DNA of 59,939 bases from JAABRU01 sp964534335 (GCA_964534335.1 CAZHPS010000001.1:1-59939); one strand, 5' to 3'. Positions 17,779 through 27,410 are shown, counted from the stretch's first letter. The notes: generated by a model from the letters alone, not told the origin. A program made the numbers and translations.

Positions 17779-20736
17779 TCAGTCTGCCCCGCCTGAGTCC
17801 CCATCCGTGCGCGGAAACACCTCCACATCTGCTGTCTGTGTTTCATTTTCCTGCCCTGTTCCCATTTCCAAAGCCCGCCCCTGCTGGGGCTGATTTGATT
17901 CCCTCATTCCCTGCATGCCTGACATGGGGATATGTGGCATGACATAGCGGATGTTTTTGATAATATCGGCAAATATCTTGTTGAGATCTTTATGCAGATC
18001 CGAGGCCACAATATCCTTGAAATCCTGACTCAGCAGCATTGCAACTGTAACCCTGTCAATCTGGTCAGGATTTTTTTCCAGAATCCCCACAAGCCGCTGC
18101 TTCACTTTGGTAATCATCATCATTTTATACTGATCCGGGGAAATGGCTCTGAGCAGATTCGGGGATTTTTCCAGAATTTCCTCCACTGCCTGAATGCCCC
18201 CTTCATAATGTGCCTTGATCAGAGACAGTTTTGCATAGGCATTGATGTCTCCGGCCTTGAGTTTTTCCACAGCCTGCAGTTTGGCTTCGCTGAAGGCTTT
18301 TCTCAGATCATATTCGGTAATATCGCGGAGTGTGGCTGCCTCTTTTTCCGCGAGTTTTCTTTTGCCATCCAGCATGATCAGTTTCATCATGGCCAGTTGT
18401 TTGGTGCCTTTTCTTTCAATATCGAATTTTTCCACTTCCGCGCGTTTGGCACTTTCAGCTTTGGACAGTTCAAACTGCAGTTCCTGCTGTTTGGCAATAA
18501 ATTCCTCCTCTTCGCTCAGTCCCTTTCCCTCATAATAGAAATCACCAATCTGCACTTCCACACTGATGGGATCAATAAAACAGAGCAGACGGCTGCATCC
18601 GCTGGGACTGTAAAGACGTTCTCTTACAGTATCTATTTTTTCCATGATGCCTTCCACATCATGGTCAATCTGCTCATGGACTTTGGTCCAGTCAATGACA
18701 TAATTCTGCGGTTCCAGTTTCTGTGCATTCTGATGATCCGCAGGGGTCGCAGGCCGCAGTTTCAGTTTGTGGATATGCTTGAGAACAGAGGGATTTTCAT
18801 CACGGCGTTTGTCGCTTTTGATATATTCTTCCAGAAAATTATAATGGATTTCATAATGTTCTCTCAGATGCCGGGTCAGTTTTTCCCGGAAAACATAGGG
18901 ATTGCTTTTGGGTTTGAGGCAGTATTCCAGAACCAGTGCAGCAAGCCGGGGTTCACTGCGCGCACGCGCAGTTGCTGCGGAAATATCCAGATATTTGTTG
19001 AAAATGCCTTTGATCAGATCTTCGAGATCCCCTTTGGGAAAATCCAGCAGGGGCAGTACAGTTTTGCTGCTGCTTTCGGGCGATGTCTTTGTTTTGCTGA
19101 TTCTGGCAATCTGTCTCTTTTTTTCCACCTTTCTGGCATCATTGCTGTTTTCCCGTTTTTCCTCAATCTGCTGTGTCTCCTCTCCGAAAATATGCACCTC
19201 TCCTGCTTCGGAAATGGACAGTTCCTTGCCGGTCAGCAGGGGCCAGAGACTGAAAACCAAATCAAAACCGTCTGTCATCAGCCGGAGGCACATGGCATGC
19301 AGCAGAGGTTTGGCCTTTCCTTCCAGCAGTCTGCTGATAAGAAACTGCCAGGCCCGATCCTCAGCCTCTTTCTGCACCCACCGGATTTTGTCTTCTTCTG
19401 TATTTCTGATTTTTCTGATTTTATCTTCCGGAGCAGCCTGACCGGGTCTGCTGATTTCCTCCTGTGCTTTTTTGCGGATTTCCTCTATATCCTCCTGACA
19501 AACATCTGCCCGGAGACGTTTGACCTCACTGAGAATGGCAAGGGTGTCAGGTTTCACGCCCGGCAGATTCGGATTGGCAAAAACATCGGCAATAATCTGG
19601 AGAATGCTTCTGCGATCCTTTTCCGGTTTTTTTATTTCCCCTTCCTGAATATCCAGCACTTTCCAGACATACTCAACTTCCTCCAGAGAAATTTCCCTTT
19701 TCCGGTTGATACCCTCCAGCAGAACCTCGGCAGGCTGCAGCAGTTGGAAACGGACAATCAGGCTGCTGTCAGTACCGGGACGGGGATTGGCTTTAAGCAG
19801 ATTCAGCTCGGCCTGGAGCTGCATGGCCCTTTGTCTGCGGGGGCCGTAAGCAAAAACCTCACTCCCGTCCTTTTTCCATACCCTGCCATCCCGGAAATCC
19901 ACAGGCCCGTCATCACTGGCTTTGAGTTCCTTTGCCATTTTTTCCACTTCAGCCTGTTTTTCCTGTTCCTGTCTGGGATCCTCCACAGCCACACAGGTGA
20001 TGAAGCGGTTGGTGCTGCGGGTCTGCACCTTGTCCAGTTCAAGTGCAATATTGTATTTGATGGGCAGTTTGTAAATAATGGTCAGATCAAAGCCCTCCCG
20101 CGTGTCAAGGCTTGTCCGGTCTCCGGGCGCTGGATTAAGCCAGAGCATATTGTGATACGGCGGAAATCTGCGGAGAATCATTTCATAATCGCCTGTGATA
20201 ACTGCCATTTCAAGATACTGGCGTATCATTTTGTTTATGGGGCGGACGAGAAATGACTGGGTAAGATAGATATGGGATTCAATATTGGGCCGCAGCAGTT
20301 TGAGGAAAAAATTCAGATTCTGGTAATTGGTAAATTTTTCCTTGAGATCCGGATTGTGGGCAATATTGAGATTCATGAACAGATATTTGAAAAATCTGAT
20401 TTTTTCTTCTATATCCGCGCGCAGTCCGTATCTTTTCCCGCCCACATTTTCAAGCCATATGTCAAAAAGCTGTTTGCCAAGCGGATGGGTAAAAACAGCT
20501 TTTTCCTGCTCAGAAGCCCAGAAATAAATGTATTTTTTTACCCAGGGCCGCATTTTTCTCCACAAAGGATACATTCTGGCAACCGAATGGTAAAATTCAT
20601 CCGCAATTTTTCTGAATTCAATGATCTGCGCGCTGGCCAACCCCAGTTCAAAAAAGGAACGGGATGCGGCCGCAATGGGAAAAAATGCCCATCTTTGTGT
20701 GAACTCTCCCTGATTTATGGGATCTCCGTTTAACAT
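17779..20736 (-). CDS. Large orphan protein (985 residues), charged helical C-terminal part
   Basis: I do not recognise a family. No signal peptide or transmembrane segment. The N-terminal 250 residues are rich in aromatics (FFELGLASAQIIEF, RPWVKKYIYFWASEQEK, FRIADEFYHSVARMYP-like runs); the middle is charged, with long helices; residues about 730-900 form an alanine/lysine/glutamate-rich helix (KAESAKRAEVEKFDIERKG, MLDGKRKLAEKEAATL) reminiscent of flotillin-type tails; the end is Gln/Gly/Asp-rich and disordered. Start ATG at 20736. Monocistronic by spacing, with a coiled-coil gene 176 bp upstream in the same direction. Likely a cytoplasmic structural or scaffold protein; that is a guess from composition. 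Confidence 0.7.
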   Translation of the reverse strand: MLNGDPINQGEFTQRWAFFPIAAASRSFFELGLASAQIIEFRKIADEFYHSVARMYPLWRKMRPWVKKYIYFWASEQEKAVFTHPLGKQLFDIWLENVGGKRYGLRADIEEKIRFFKYLFMNLNIAHNPDLKEKFTNYQNLNFFLKLLRPNIESHIYLTQSFLVRPINKMIRQYLEMAVITGDYEMILRRFPPYHNMLWLNPAPGDRTSLDTREGFDLTIIYKLPIKYNIALELDKVQTRSTNRFITCVAVEDPRQEQEKQAEVEKMAKELKASDDGPVDFRDGRVWKKDGSEVFAYGPRRQRAMQLQAELNLLKANPRPGTDSSLIVRFQLLQPAEVLLEGINRKREISLEEVEYVWKVLDIQEGEIKKPEKDRRSILQIIADVFANPNLPGVKPDTLAILSEVKRLRADVCQEDIEEIRKKAQEEISRPGQAAPEDKIRKIRNTEEDKIRWVQKEAEDRAWQFLISRLLEGKAKPLLHAMCLRLMTDGFDLVFSLWPLLTGKELSISEAGEVHIFGEETQQIEEKRENSNDARKVEKKRQIARISKTKTSPESSSKTVLPLLDFPKGDLEDLIKGIFNKYLDISAATARARSEPRLAALVLEYCLKPKSNPYVFREKLTRHLREHYEIHYNFLEEYIKSDKRRDENPSVLKHIHKLKLRPATPADHQNAQKLEPQNYVIDWTKVHEQIDHDVEGIMEKIDTVRERLYSPSGCSRLLCFIDPISVEVQIGDFYYEGKGLSEEEEFIAKQQELQFELSKAESAKRAEVEKFDIERKGTKQLAMMKLIMLDGKRKLAEKEAATLRDITEYDLRKAFSEAKLQAVEKLKAGDINAYAKLSLIKAHYEGGIQAVEEILEKSPNLLRAISPDQYKMMMITKVKQRLVGILEKNPDQIDRVTVAMLLSQDFKDIVASDLHKDLNKIFADIIKNIRYVMPHIPMSGMQGMRESNQPQQGRALEMGTGQENETQTADVEVFPRTDGDSGGAD

Positions 20737-20912
20737 AGTATTTCCGGGTAAAATTCCTGTAATGTTTTTGTAAGAAAATAGACTGTATAAAATTTTCCTG
20801 TCAGGAAACCATTATAATTTTGAAAATAATGAGGGATTATAACAGGTTATTCTGATACATGCCAATGACTGATGAATGAAAAAAAATTCAGACCTTTTCA
20901 GCACAACGCATG

Positions 20913-21689
20913 TCAGTCCGCATATTTTTCCGTATATATGGGAGGATTAAACAGTTTGTTGTGATCATAGGCAAATCCTGCAAAAAGGCTTTCAATTCCC
21001 TTTTGTTTTGCCTTTATCCCATCCATTTCCTGCCGGAGTTTCTGGTTCTCACTTTTCAGACTTTCCACATTTTTCTTCAGTTCATTGCCGGATGTATTCA
21101 GTATTTCCACAAATTCCTTTAAAGCCTTTTTCTTTTCCAGCAGTTCTGCAACTGCGGTTTTCAGTTTTTCCAATTCCCGGATTTCTGCCTGCAGTGCTGC
21201 AATTTTCTCATCAAAGTTTTTGCGGATGTCCTGATTTTCGGTCTGCAAAGATCCATTCCGCTTTTCCAGTTCCCGGATTTGGTTTTGCAAACCGGCTGTT
21301 TTTTCCTCACAGCTTTTGCGGATGCCCTGATTTTCTATGTGCAGATCGCTGATCCGCTTATTATGGGACAGGATTTCTGTCCACAGTTCTGTGATTTTCC
21401 CATCAGCATTTTTGCGGATCTCCTGATTTTCACTCTGGAGAAAGGCGGCCTGTTTTTCCAGATTTTGCAAAACAGAGGCTTTTTCCTCATTGTTTTTAAT
21501 GAGTTCCTGATTTTCTGAATACAGAGAGGCAACCCGGTTTTCCAGTTCGCTGAGGCGTCCGTTCTTCAGTCCTGCGATCTCTGCTTTCAGTTCCCCGATA
21601 ATGGAAAAAATTTTATAATCATTGAAACTTGCCGATTTTTCATCAAAAACCGTTTTGGACTGCGACAGACCCGACAGTATTTCATCCAT
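20913..21689 (-). CDS. Coiled-coil protein with heptad-type internal repeats
   Basis: A 258-residue, almost entirely coiled-coil protein. A repeating unit of about 35 residues (LQSENQEIRKN, LHIENQGIRKS, LQTENQDIRKN) recurs at least four times, followed by LKSENQKLRQEMDGIK and a short non-coiled tail ending YTEKYAD. No enzyme motif, signal peptide or membrane segment. Start behind AGAGGAATACTT. Probably a structural or scaffold partner, possibly of the 985-residue protein downstream. Similarity to other coiled coils will be largely compositional. Confidence 0.75.
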   Translation of the reverse strand: MDEILSGLSQSKTVFDEKSASFNDYKIFSIIGELKAEIAGLKNGRLSELENRVASLYSENQELIKNNEEKASVLQNLEKQAAFLQSENQEIRKNADGKITELWTEILSHNKRISDLHIENQGIRKSCEEKTAGLQNQIRELEKRNGSLQTENQDIRKNFDEKIAALQAEIRELEKLKTAVAELLEKKKALKEFVEILNTSGNELKKNVESLKSENQKLRQEMDGIKAKQKGIESLFAGFAYDHNKLFNPPIYTEKYAD

Positions 21690-21758
21690 AAGTATTCCTC
21701 TTTTTCTGATCGGCCGGACGGATTATCCGCCCTGACCGCTCCGCCTGTTGGTTATAAC

Positions 21759-21965
21759 TTATTCAATTATCTTATATTTATTTCGTGCCAGTTCTTTTTG
21801 CATACCGTCAAAATGCCACCACTCATGGCGTAAAGCAATGAAACCGGCCTGCTTTATGCTATCCGTGAGCATCTGTCTGTTTTCAAATTGCTCCTTTGTC
21901 AGCCAAAAATAAATTAAACTGTTCTGTCCGCTTGAACGATGGATTAATCTTTTTTTATGCTGCAA
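21759..21965 (-). pseudogene. Fragment of an M15 D-Ala-D-Ala dipeptidase
   Basis: The 68-residue frame ends NRQMLTDSIKQAGFIALRHE followed by WWHFD, which fits the C-terminal block of VanX/DdpX-type M15D peptidases (NRxLLxxAMxxAGF..EWWHF), where Glu and His are catalytic and zinc-binding. The upstream SxHSRGxxVD zinc motif is absent, so only the last third survives. The frame overlaps the DUF1828 gene by 11 bp. Probably a relic, though a short protein could still be made. Confidence 0.5.
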
Positions 21966-22737
21966 GGCTTTCTATTATCTGTTCCTGTTCTTTGGGAAAA
22001 CCGAAAACGACAGACAGTTCAGATAATCTTTTTATATCATCATTACGATAAGTATTGTAACTTTGGTCATATACGGTTAAAAACTGATTGCTGCCTTTGT
22101 ACGACTTAATGTCATACCATCTTCTGAATATTTCATTGGAAACTGCATGACTGTTTGTCCCCGCTGACAGTGTTTGAACTAAAGAAATAATATTCCTCCC
22201 GTATACTTTAAAATCAACTTTTACTTCATTATCAAAATCACCTTTCAAAATTATTTCAGGATCATATTTCAAATGAGTTACAGAGAGAAATTCTTCAACC
22301 TCATCCTGAAAGGTCCCGCTGATTGTCAGTCTTTGTGTAAAAACCAGATCACTGATTCTTATACATGCCTGAGACAGTCTTACAATTGGATTATAAAATT
22401 GTTTAAAATCTTCAGGAATTAGTTGTATCTGAAATTGTCCGTCTGATTGCAATATATTAAGAGAATTGCAAATATCATCAATTATTGTCCGTCTTTTTTT
22501 TGTTGCCCACAGATTGAACTGCATATCGTCAGTATAATCCGCTGTCTGCCCCAAGTCTGAAAGAACATAACTACCGAATAAGTCATCATTTTTTCTCAGA
22601 AACAGATCGATATGTGAACCGTTCGGATAATTAAAAGGTGTTGCGATACGCAAATCTCCGCTTTTTATTATATCACAATCTTTTACCAATGAAAAAGATT
22701 TGAGATATTCCATTATGTTTTCACAATTTATTATCAT
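21955..22737 (-). CDS. DUF1828/DUF1829-type protein
   Basis: A 260-residue soluble protein. The N-terminal part (IATPFNYPNGSHIDLFLRKN ... SYVLSDLGQTADY) has the pattern of DUF1828, where a polar strand pair precedes the motif LSDLGxT; the C-terminal part resembles DUF1829. Such genes occur in mobile and defence-like contexts and often pair with a small upstream gene; here a frameshifted frame lies 14 bp upstream on the same strand. Biochemical role unknown. Start ATG at 22737 with a weak AAGGTAAAG. Lower GC than the neighbouring genes suggests acquisition. Confidence 0.65.
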   Translation of the reverse strand: MIINCENIMEYLKSFSLVKDCDIIKSGDLRIATPFNYPNGSHIDLFLRKNDDLFGSYVLSDLGQTADYTDDMQFNLWATKKRRTIIDDICNSLNILQSDGQFQIQLIPEDFKQFYNPIVRLSQACIRISDLVFTQRLTISGTFQDEVEEFLSVTHLKYDPEIILKGDFDNEVKVDFKVYGRNIISLVQTLSAGTNSHAVSNEIFRRWYDIKSYKGSNQFLTVYDQSYNTYRNDDIKRLSELSVVFGFPKEQEQIIESLAA

Positions 22738-22751
22738 ATCTTTACCTTTCC

Positions 22752-23175
22752 CTATCCATCGGGTTTAATAAATATTCCCTTGTGGTTTATTTTAGACTGC
22801 TTACAGAGAATTTCCCATATTTGTCCGGTATCTTTATCTTTTAAATCGTCTCTCGATTGCGCATACGGAAGATTCCGCCTCGGACAACTCTCTTTTTGTA
22901 AAGAATGTTTATGTGTACGTCCGCTTTCTCCATGTATGGAACTGTTGACCTCAATTCTGCATACAGGGCCTGTGCCACGGACACAGAAATTGAATCTGAC
23001 TGACGGAATATCAGGTTTATATTTTCCGTTAAGCAATAAATCAATTCCCATAGAGTTATAAACTCTGATATTATCAAAACTTAATGTGTTTGTATTCTCT
23101 TTTTTTGAAAGAAATATCATCCAGAATTTCTTTATCCGGCAAATCTCTTAATCTTTCAAATGTCAGTCTGTCCAT
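22752..23175 (-). pseudogene. Frameshifted small gene paired with the DUF1828 gene
   Basis: The frame from ATG 23175 (MDRLTFERLRDLPDKEILDD) runs into a stop soon after a run of seven A (about 23101-23107 on the plus strand as T). Shifting by one base at that run joins it to the frame 22752-23120 (ENTNTLSFDNIRVYNSMGID ... IFIKPDG), giving about 140 residues. The latter half (CRIEVNSS...GRTHKHSLQKES) vaguely resembles DUF6978-type partners of DUF1828 proteins. Either a mutation, a sequencing indel or a slippage site. Family call is weak. Confidence 0.4.
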
Positions 23176-23270
23176 AATTATCTAAACATTCTCCTTATCC
23201 TCTTTTTTATGAAAAAATTTAACAACGAGGTAAGCGGTGCGATATCAGCCGCATCCGCCTGACCAGCAGA

Positions 23271-24104
23271 TTATGGGGATACGTCCGGCTGCGGTTTTTG
23301 CGAAATGCGATATGCGTTCAATGCTTTCTGCCAGGAAGGGGACATCTTTTCCTTTCTTACCGGCCACTGAAAACCAAAATGTCCGCACAACCGGCAAAAC
23401 GCTGACATCTGATCTGCCATGTTGTCTGATTGGTCGGGTAGGCTTTGTCTTCCCAGATGATACTGAAATATGCGGTCTATGCCGCCGGCAATTGCACACA
23501 TATAATATCCGGATGGGGTTAACCCCAAACCGCATTCTGCAATAATTCGGCAACCGCCGGAATAATCATAAAACCGGTTTAACCGTGTATCAGCCGGAGC
23601 TATGTTAAACGGTCTGAACAGGTTCACGCGGCTTGTCTTGAGCGTACTTTTAATGATAATGCCGCCGGGCAGTTTCTCCAATACTTCGTGAACTTTTCTT
23701 CCAAAATAATTTGTGCAGATTACCAGCCTGACACCCGGATTATGAACTGACCGGTAATCCTCCAGCAGTTCGATAATATCAAAAATACGGCTGTGAAGGG
23801 TCGGTTCTCCGCCCATGATTCGGATTCTTTTCCATTGCGCTTTTTTTTCAACACTTTCCCGGATAAACTCCTCAATCATTGAAACCGGTATTTCCGTATC
23901 GCTGGGTGCCTGTGTACAGGAACGGTTGCAGTTGAAACATTTCAAATTGCACTTGTAGGTGATATCAATTTCCGCAAATTCCCGGCTTGGTTTAAATTGC
24001 GGTCCGAACCATCCGGTCACGAGCGACTGAGAACGGATGAACTGGTAAAAATCAAGAACCAGGCGTTTTACCGTGATATTTCGATGGCGGGGCGTATGTA
24101 TCAT
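23271..24104 (-). CDS. Radical SAM protein
   Basis: A 277-residue radical SAM enzyme. The 4Fe-4S/SAM motif CNLKCFNC is near residue 51, MGGEP (SAM amino-group contact) near 98, and later single cysteines (GGCRIIAEC, YYMCAIAGG, FCRLCGHF) resemble the auxiliary-cluster region of SPASM-type proteins. The opening EIDITYKCNLKC is typical of family members acting on peptides or envelope components. It lies 92 bp downstream of the glycosyltransferase in the same direction, so a glycoconjugate or peptide-modification role is possible. Substrate unknown. Confidence 0.8.
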   Translation of the reverse strand: MIHTPRHRNITVKRLVLDFYQFIRSQSLVTGWFGPQFKPSREFAEIDITYKCNLKCFNCNRSCTQAPSDTEIPVSMIEEFIRESVEKKAQWKRIRIMGGEPTLHSRIFDIIELLEDYRSVHNPGVRLVICTNYFGRKVHEVLEKLPGGIIIKSTLKTSRVNLFRPFNIAPADTRLNRFYDYSGGCRIIAECGLGLTPSGYYMCAIAGGIDRIFQYHLGRQSLPDQSDNMADQMSAFCRLCGHFGFQWPVRKEKMSPSWQKALNAYRISQKPQPDVSP

Positions 24105-24196
24105 TTAATCCTGTATTATCAATGCTATATGTTTGTTTCGCAATGTCATCGAAGATGGCAGCACATGAATATCTCTGACAAACAGGCCATCTGATG

Positions 24197-25432
24197 TCAA
24201 ATCACTTTGAAGTAGACCTTCTGAACCCTGTTGAATACGCCTTTCCATGTAAAAACGGAGAGATCATCCTCAATCAGGGAAAGGTCGATCCGGGGAACTC
24301 TGACTGCTCCTTCCATCTGGATTCTAAGTGCCTGCGCTATATTCTGTTCAAAAGCAGTCAAATCCTCCGGATAGGGCTGGTCCATATTCCTCAAACGCGG
24401 TGTACTGATCAGGGTGATGTAATCGGCTTTCATATTGCCCGCAACCTCCATAACTCCGGGCAGATCTGTGGCTGCCACCCGGCAGCCGCTTGCCAGAGCC
24501 TCAAGCATAACCAGAGGCAATCCCTCAAATAAGGATGGCAGGACAAAAATATGGGCATTTTTAAAAACGGCCGCCAGACGAGCCTGCGGTATCTGACCAT
24601 GCACCACAGCCCGTTCTCCGAGTCCCTGGACAAGGCTCATGCATTCCTCCTTTTCTTTGCCGCTTCCGCCTCCCGCGATGTGAAGCTGCCATTCAGGCTT
24701 CTTAATTGTTTTCAGTGCTTTGATCAGCCAGGGCAGCCCCTTGGCGTTTATGAGTTTGCCTGCATAAACAACCTGCACGGGCGGAGGGGAGGGCTTGGAA
24801 CCCGCGGTGAAGAGGGAATCATTGTAACCGGCACCGGTGACTATGATTTTTTCCGGCGGCAGCCGGTAGTTCATCACCATGTAATCCTTCTGATCCCCGG
24901 TCAGCACCATGGCAGCATCCAAATGTCGGCATCCGCTCAATACCTTTTCGCGGAGGTGAGGGCAGTTCTGGAATTGACGAAGATCTGTTCCGTGGCAGGT
25001 GGTCACCACCGGGATATTCCGGAAAAGACGCCGAGCCAGGGAACTGATCAGCCAGTTGTGATGGCTGTGAATGATATCCGGACAAAAACGGTTCACCTTT
25101 TCTGTCAGCACAGATGAAAAAACCGTTTCGTATTTTTCGATATCCTGTTCGGACAGATCGGCAAACCGCGTGCTTGGGTAGGGCATAATATCTGTCATGC
25201 CGGGGATCAGGAATGGAATATCGTCCCCGCTGAAGCGGACAAAGCGGCATTGCTCCATAGAAATACCGTGCAGTTCCACATCGCTGTCTGGCTGAATGCC
25301 GGCGATCATAAAATTTTTATGACCGCATTCAGCCGCTTCACGCATCATTGACTGCAGATAAATACCGCTGCCGGTCGAGTCCGGACGCTGCCCCAGCACA
25401 TGAAGAATTTTTAATTTCTTATTTGCAGCCAT
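24197..25432 (-). CDS. Glycosyltransferase family 4 (GT-B fold)
   Basis: A 411-residue GT-B transferase. The N-terminal half has the acceptor-domain loop GSGIYLQSM and SHHNWL; the C-terminal half has VVYAGKLINAKGLPWLIKA, LHIAGGGSG, and the donor-binding EX7E-type motif in LPSLFEGLPLVMLEALASG. It would transfer a sugar from a nucleotide donor to an unknown acceptor, at the cytoplasmic membrane face. Likely co-transcribed with the radical SAM gene downstream. No polysaccharide cluster surrounds it. Confidence 0.88.
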   Translation of the reverse strand: MAANKKLKILHVLGQRPDSTGSGIYLQSMMREAAECGHKNFMIAGIQPDSDVELHGISMEQCRFVRFSGDDIPFLIPGMTDIMPYPSTRFADLSEQDIEKYETVFSSVLTEKVNRFCPDIIHSHHNWLISSLARRLFRNIPVVTTCHGTDLRQFQNCPHLREKVLSGCRHLDAAMVLTGDQKDYMVMNYRLPPEKIIVTGAGYNDSLFTAGSKPSPPPVQVVYAGKLINAKGLPWLIKALKTIKKPEWQLHIAGGGSGKEKEECMSLVQGLGERAVVHGQIPQARLAAVFKNAHIFVLPSLFEGLPLVMLEALASGCRVAATDLPGVMEVAGNMKADYITLISTPRLRNMDQPYPEDLTAFEQNIAQALRIQMEGAVRVPRIDLSLIEDDLSVFTWKGVFNRVQKVYFKVI

Positions 25433-25489
25433 TGTAAAAGTTCCTGAGTTTCAATTTTGAAAAAATTGAAATAGTTATATCTTACCTCA

Positions 25490-25825
25490 TCACGCAAAAT
25501 TGAGAATCATACTGTCATTCGGTATGAATGGCTTATATGGCTGAACTGCCTCATCAGCAATATAACCGGGAACTGCAATTCCGGATTCATACTGAGCATA
25601 ATTCACGAATGTTCTTCCGTCAACTCTGACTTTCATTCCATCTAACGGATGCTTTAAAGGCACGATTGCAAATACCTGTCCGTATTTTTCCTTTAAACTT
25701 GGATAGCCCAGCAATTCTGCGCGTTTCCCGATATCCACTTCAATATAGTGTCTGGAGGCTTCAAGAATATTATCACCATATTCCTCGGCTATGCTTTCAA
25801 GCACTTCATCAAGATGTCTTTTCAT
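25490..25825 (-). CDS. Conserved-looking small protein of unknown function
   Basis: A 111-residue soluble protein starting MKRHLDEVLESIAEEYG behind GGAGAGCGGAT. It contains a Gly/Pro-rich central part (PLDGMKVRVDGRTFVNYAQY) and ends MILNFA. No motif I know. It stands alone between the glycosyltransferase and a gene-free stretch with a miniature element. Good Shine-Dalgarno and coding-like composition support it as a real gene. Confidence 0.6.
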   Translation of the reverse strand: MKRHLDEVLESIAEEYGDNILEASRHYIEVDIGKRAELLGYPSLKEKYGQVFAIVPLKHPLDGMKVRVDGRTFVNYAQYESGIAVPGYIADEAVQPYKPFIPNDSMILNFA

Positions 25826-26094
25826 ATCCGCTCTCCTTTCTCAGATTCGTTTTTCAATTTTCCCGCTCTGCGCCCCTGAATCCGACGCATTCTTCTTAAT
25901 CTGCCGAAATACGCAAACGAATTTTTTGATCATTTATATTTCAGAGTTCCATGTGTTTACTTGTCCGAACGATTCAGACATGGTGTAATTCGATCAATTT
26001 TTTTGGAAAAACAACTGAATTCACATTACACAAATTTGAAATATCAGATATTATTAATTTTAAATTATCAATTTAGGAGTTACGCAGTTGGGTA

Positions 26095-26281
26095 TTGGGT
26101 CTGCACGAACTGATTAAAATTTAACTATCTTATATTATTATGTTTTCAAAAAAAATGCTGATTTTTTTGTCTATATATAATAAATACAAATAGTTATACG
26201 ATACATCCATGATACTGCTTATACTGATTATAAATAACATATTGATTTATATATTAAAAAAATCAGCATGAGAAGTCCCAC
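26095..26281. mobile_element. TA-flanked miniature element, family A copy 2
   Basis: Flanked by TA at 26093-26094 and 26282-26283. The left end TTGGGTCTGCACGAACTGATTAAAATTTAAC matches copies at 5868 and 59374 (only the first 20 bases considered diagnostic: TTGGGTCTGCACGAACTGAT); the right end reads AAATCAGCATGAGAAGTCCCAC. AT-rich centre with ACAAATAGTTATACGATAC shared by all copies. The rest of 25826-26341 holds nothing else I can identify. Confidence 0.8.
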
Positions 26282-26341
26282 TACCTAAAATACTATTGAG
26301 AACAGATTCCTCATATCATTCACTATAACAGATTTGATTTT

Positions 26342-27190
26342 TTAGATATTATTTTTTAATCGCTGCAGTTCGTCAATGATAACAGTTTCTGTGTCTATCA
26401 GTGAATCGGCAATCAGTTTTAAAAAAGGTGCAATATCACCCTTATCCGCCTGATTCAGTGCTGTCAGATATTTTCGGCGATTTTCGTTTTTTATAATTGC
26501 AACCGGATAATTTCTTTTTATTAAAATCAGATTCATAAGAATTCTTGCGCCACGCCCGTTACCGTCATCAAAAGGATGAATTCTTACCATATTGTAATGA
26601 GCTATTGATGCAGCAACAAGAGGATGTCTGTTTTCAGTATTTTCATTAATCCATCCGCACAGGACTTCCATTTCATCTGCCACATGAATCGGATCGGTAT
26701 AAAAATGAATGGTTCCATCTGTTTGTAAAACATGATTAGGCAAAATTTTGTATTTTCCGGGACTGGCAGGTTTTCGGACTTTCTGACCGCTCTGATTTAT
26801 TGCCGTTGTATATTTGACTCCTGACAAAAGCAGGGCATTCATTTCTTTTATCAGTCCCTGAGAAACAGGCCGATTGTCTTTTATCACCTCATAGAGCCAG
26901 TCAATTGCCTCAGCATGATTTCTTGCATCAAGAAAATCCTTGAAAGGTTTTCCTTCAACTGTCAGTCCTTCTCTTAAAAAAAACAATGTTTCTCCTCTTG
27001 TCAGAGAACTGCCTTCAATAGCATTGGAATCATATGTCCAGTCAATACGAAGTTTTTCCTGAACTGCTGACCAATGTTCTTTTTGTAAAGATTTTTTCTT
27101 ATCAATCTGAGTTTTAAGATTATCAATTAAAGACAGTAATTCTTTAATATCAGATTTATCTTCATCAAAATTATAATAGTTGGTTTTCAT
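26342..27190 (-). CDS. Fic-domain protein (AMPylase-type, self-inhibited)
   Basis: A 282-residue Fic protein. The catalytic motif HPFDDGNGRGAR lies near residue 206, and an N-terminal inhibitory helix motif SNAIEGSSLT near residue 55 ((S/T)xxxEG) places it in the class whose own helix blocks ATP binding. It would transfer AMP to a Tyr/Ser/Thr of a target. No separate antitoxin gene is nearby, consistent with an intramolecular inhibitor. Start at 27190; AT-rich compared with the housekeeping genes, suggesting it was acquired. Confidence 0.9.
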   Translation of the reverse strand: MKTNYYNFDEDKSDIKELLSLIDNLKTQIDKKKSLQKEHWSAVQEKLRIDWTYDSNAIEGSSLTRGETLFFLREGLTVEGKPFKDFLDARNHAEAIDWLYEVIKDNRPVSQGLIKEMNALLLSGVKYTTAINQSGQKVRKPASPGKYKILPNHVLQTDGTIHFYTDPIHVADEMEVLCGWINENTENRHPLVAASIAHYNMVRIHPFDDGNGRGARILMNLILIKRNYPVAIIKNENRRKYLTALNQADKGDIAPFLKLIADSLIDTETVIIDELQRLKNNI

Positions 27191-27377
27191 ATTTTCAATG
27201 TTTAGAAAGGTATAACCAGTTAGTTGTTAAGCTTTTTTTTATGTTAAAACATGAAAAAATGCGTGTTATGCGGACAGCAATTTTCATGCCAAGTTTCAGA
27301 CGATCTGTCATTTTTCATCAGGATATGACCTGATGCTCAGACAGAATTATCACACAAAAATAAAATTTAACATATAA

Positions 27378-27406
27378 TGTTTCAACTTTTTTTGGCATGA
27401 TTTTTG
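27378..27406 (+). promoter_or_regulatory. Solo family B arm with sigma-54-type site
   Basis: GTTTCAACTTTTTTTGGCATGATTTTTGCGG matches one arm of the family B elements (compare GTTTCAACTTTGGTTTTTTA near 10680). TTGGCATG-N4-TTGC has the exact GG-N10-GC spacing. It points rightward into the 3' end of floA, so no sense target is visible; a relic or antisense promoter. Confidence 0.4.
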
Positions 27407-27410
27407 CGGT

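Noticed and set aside
17932..20256. 774-codon open frame on the plus strand
   Set aside because: It is exactly antisense to the 985-residue gene, has a Phe/His/Ile-rich composition typical of shadow frames, and no ribosome site.
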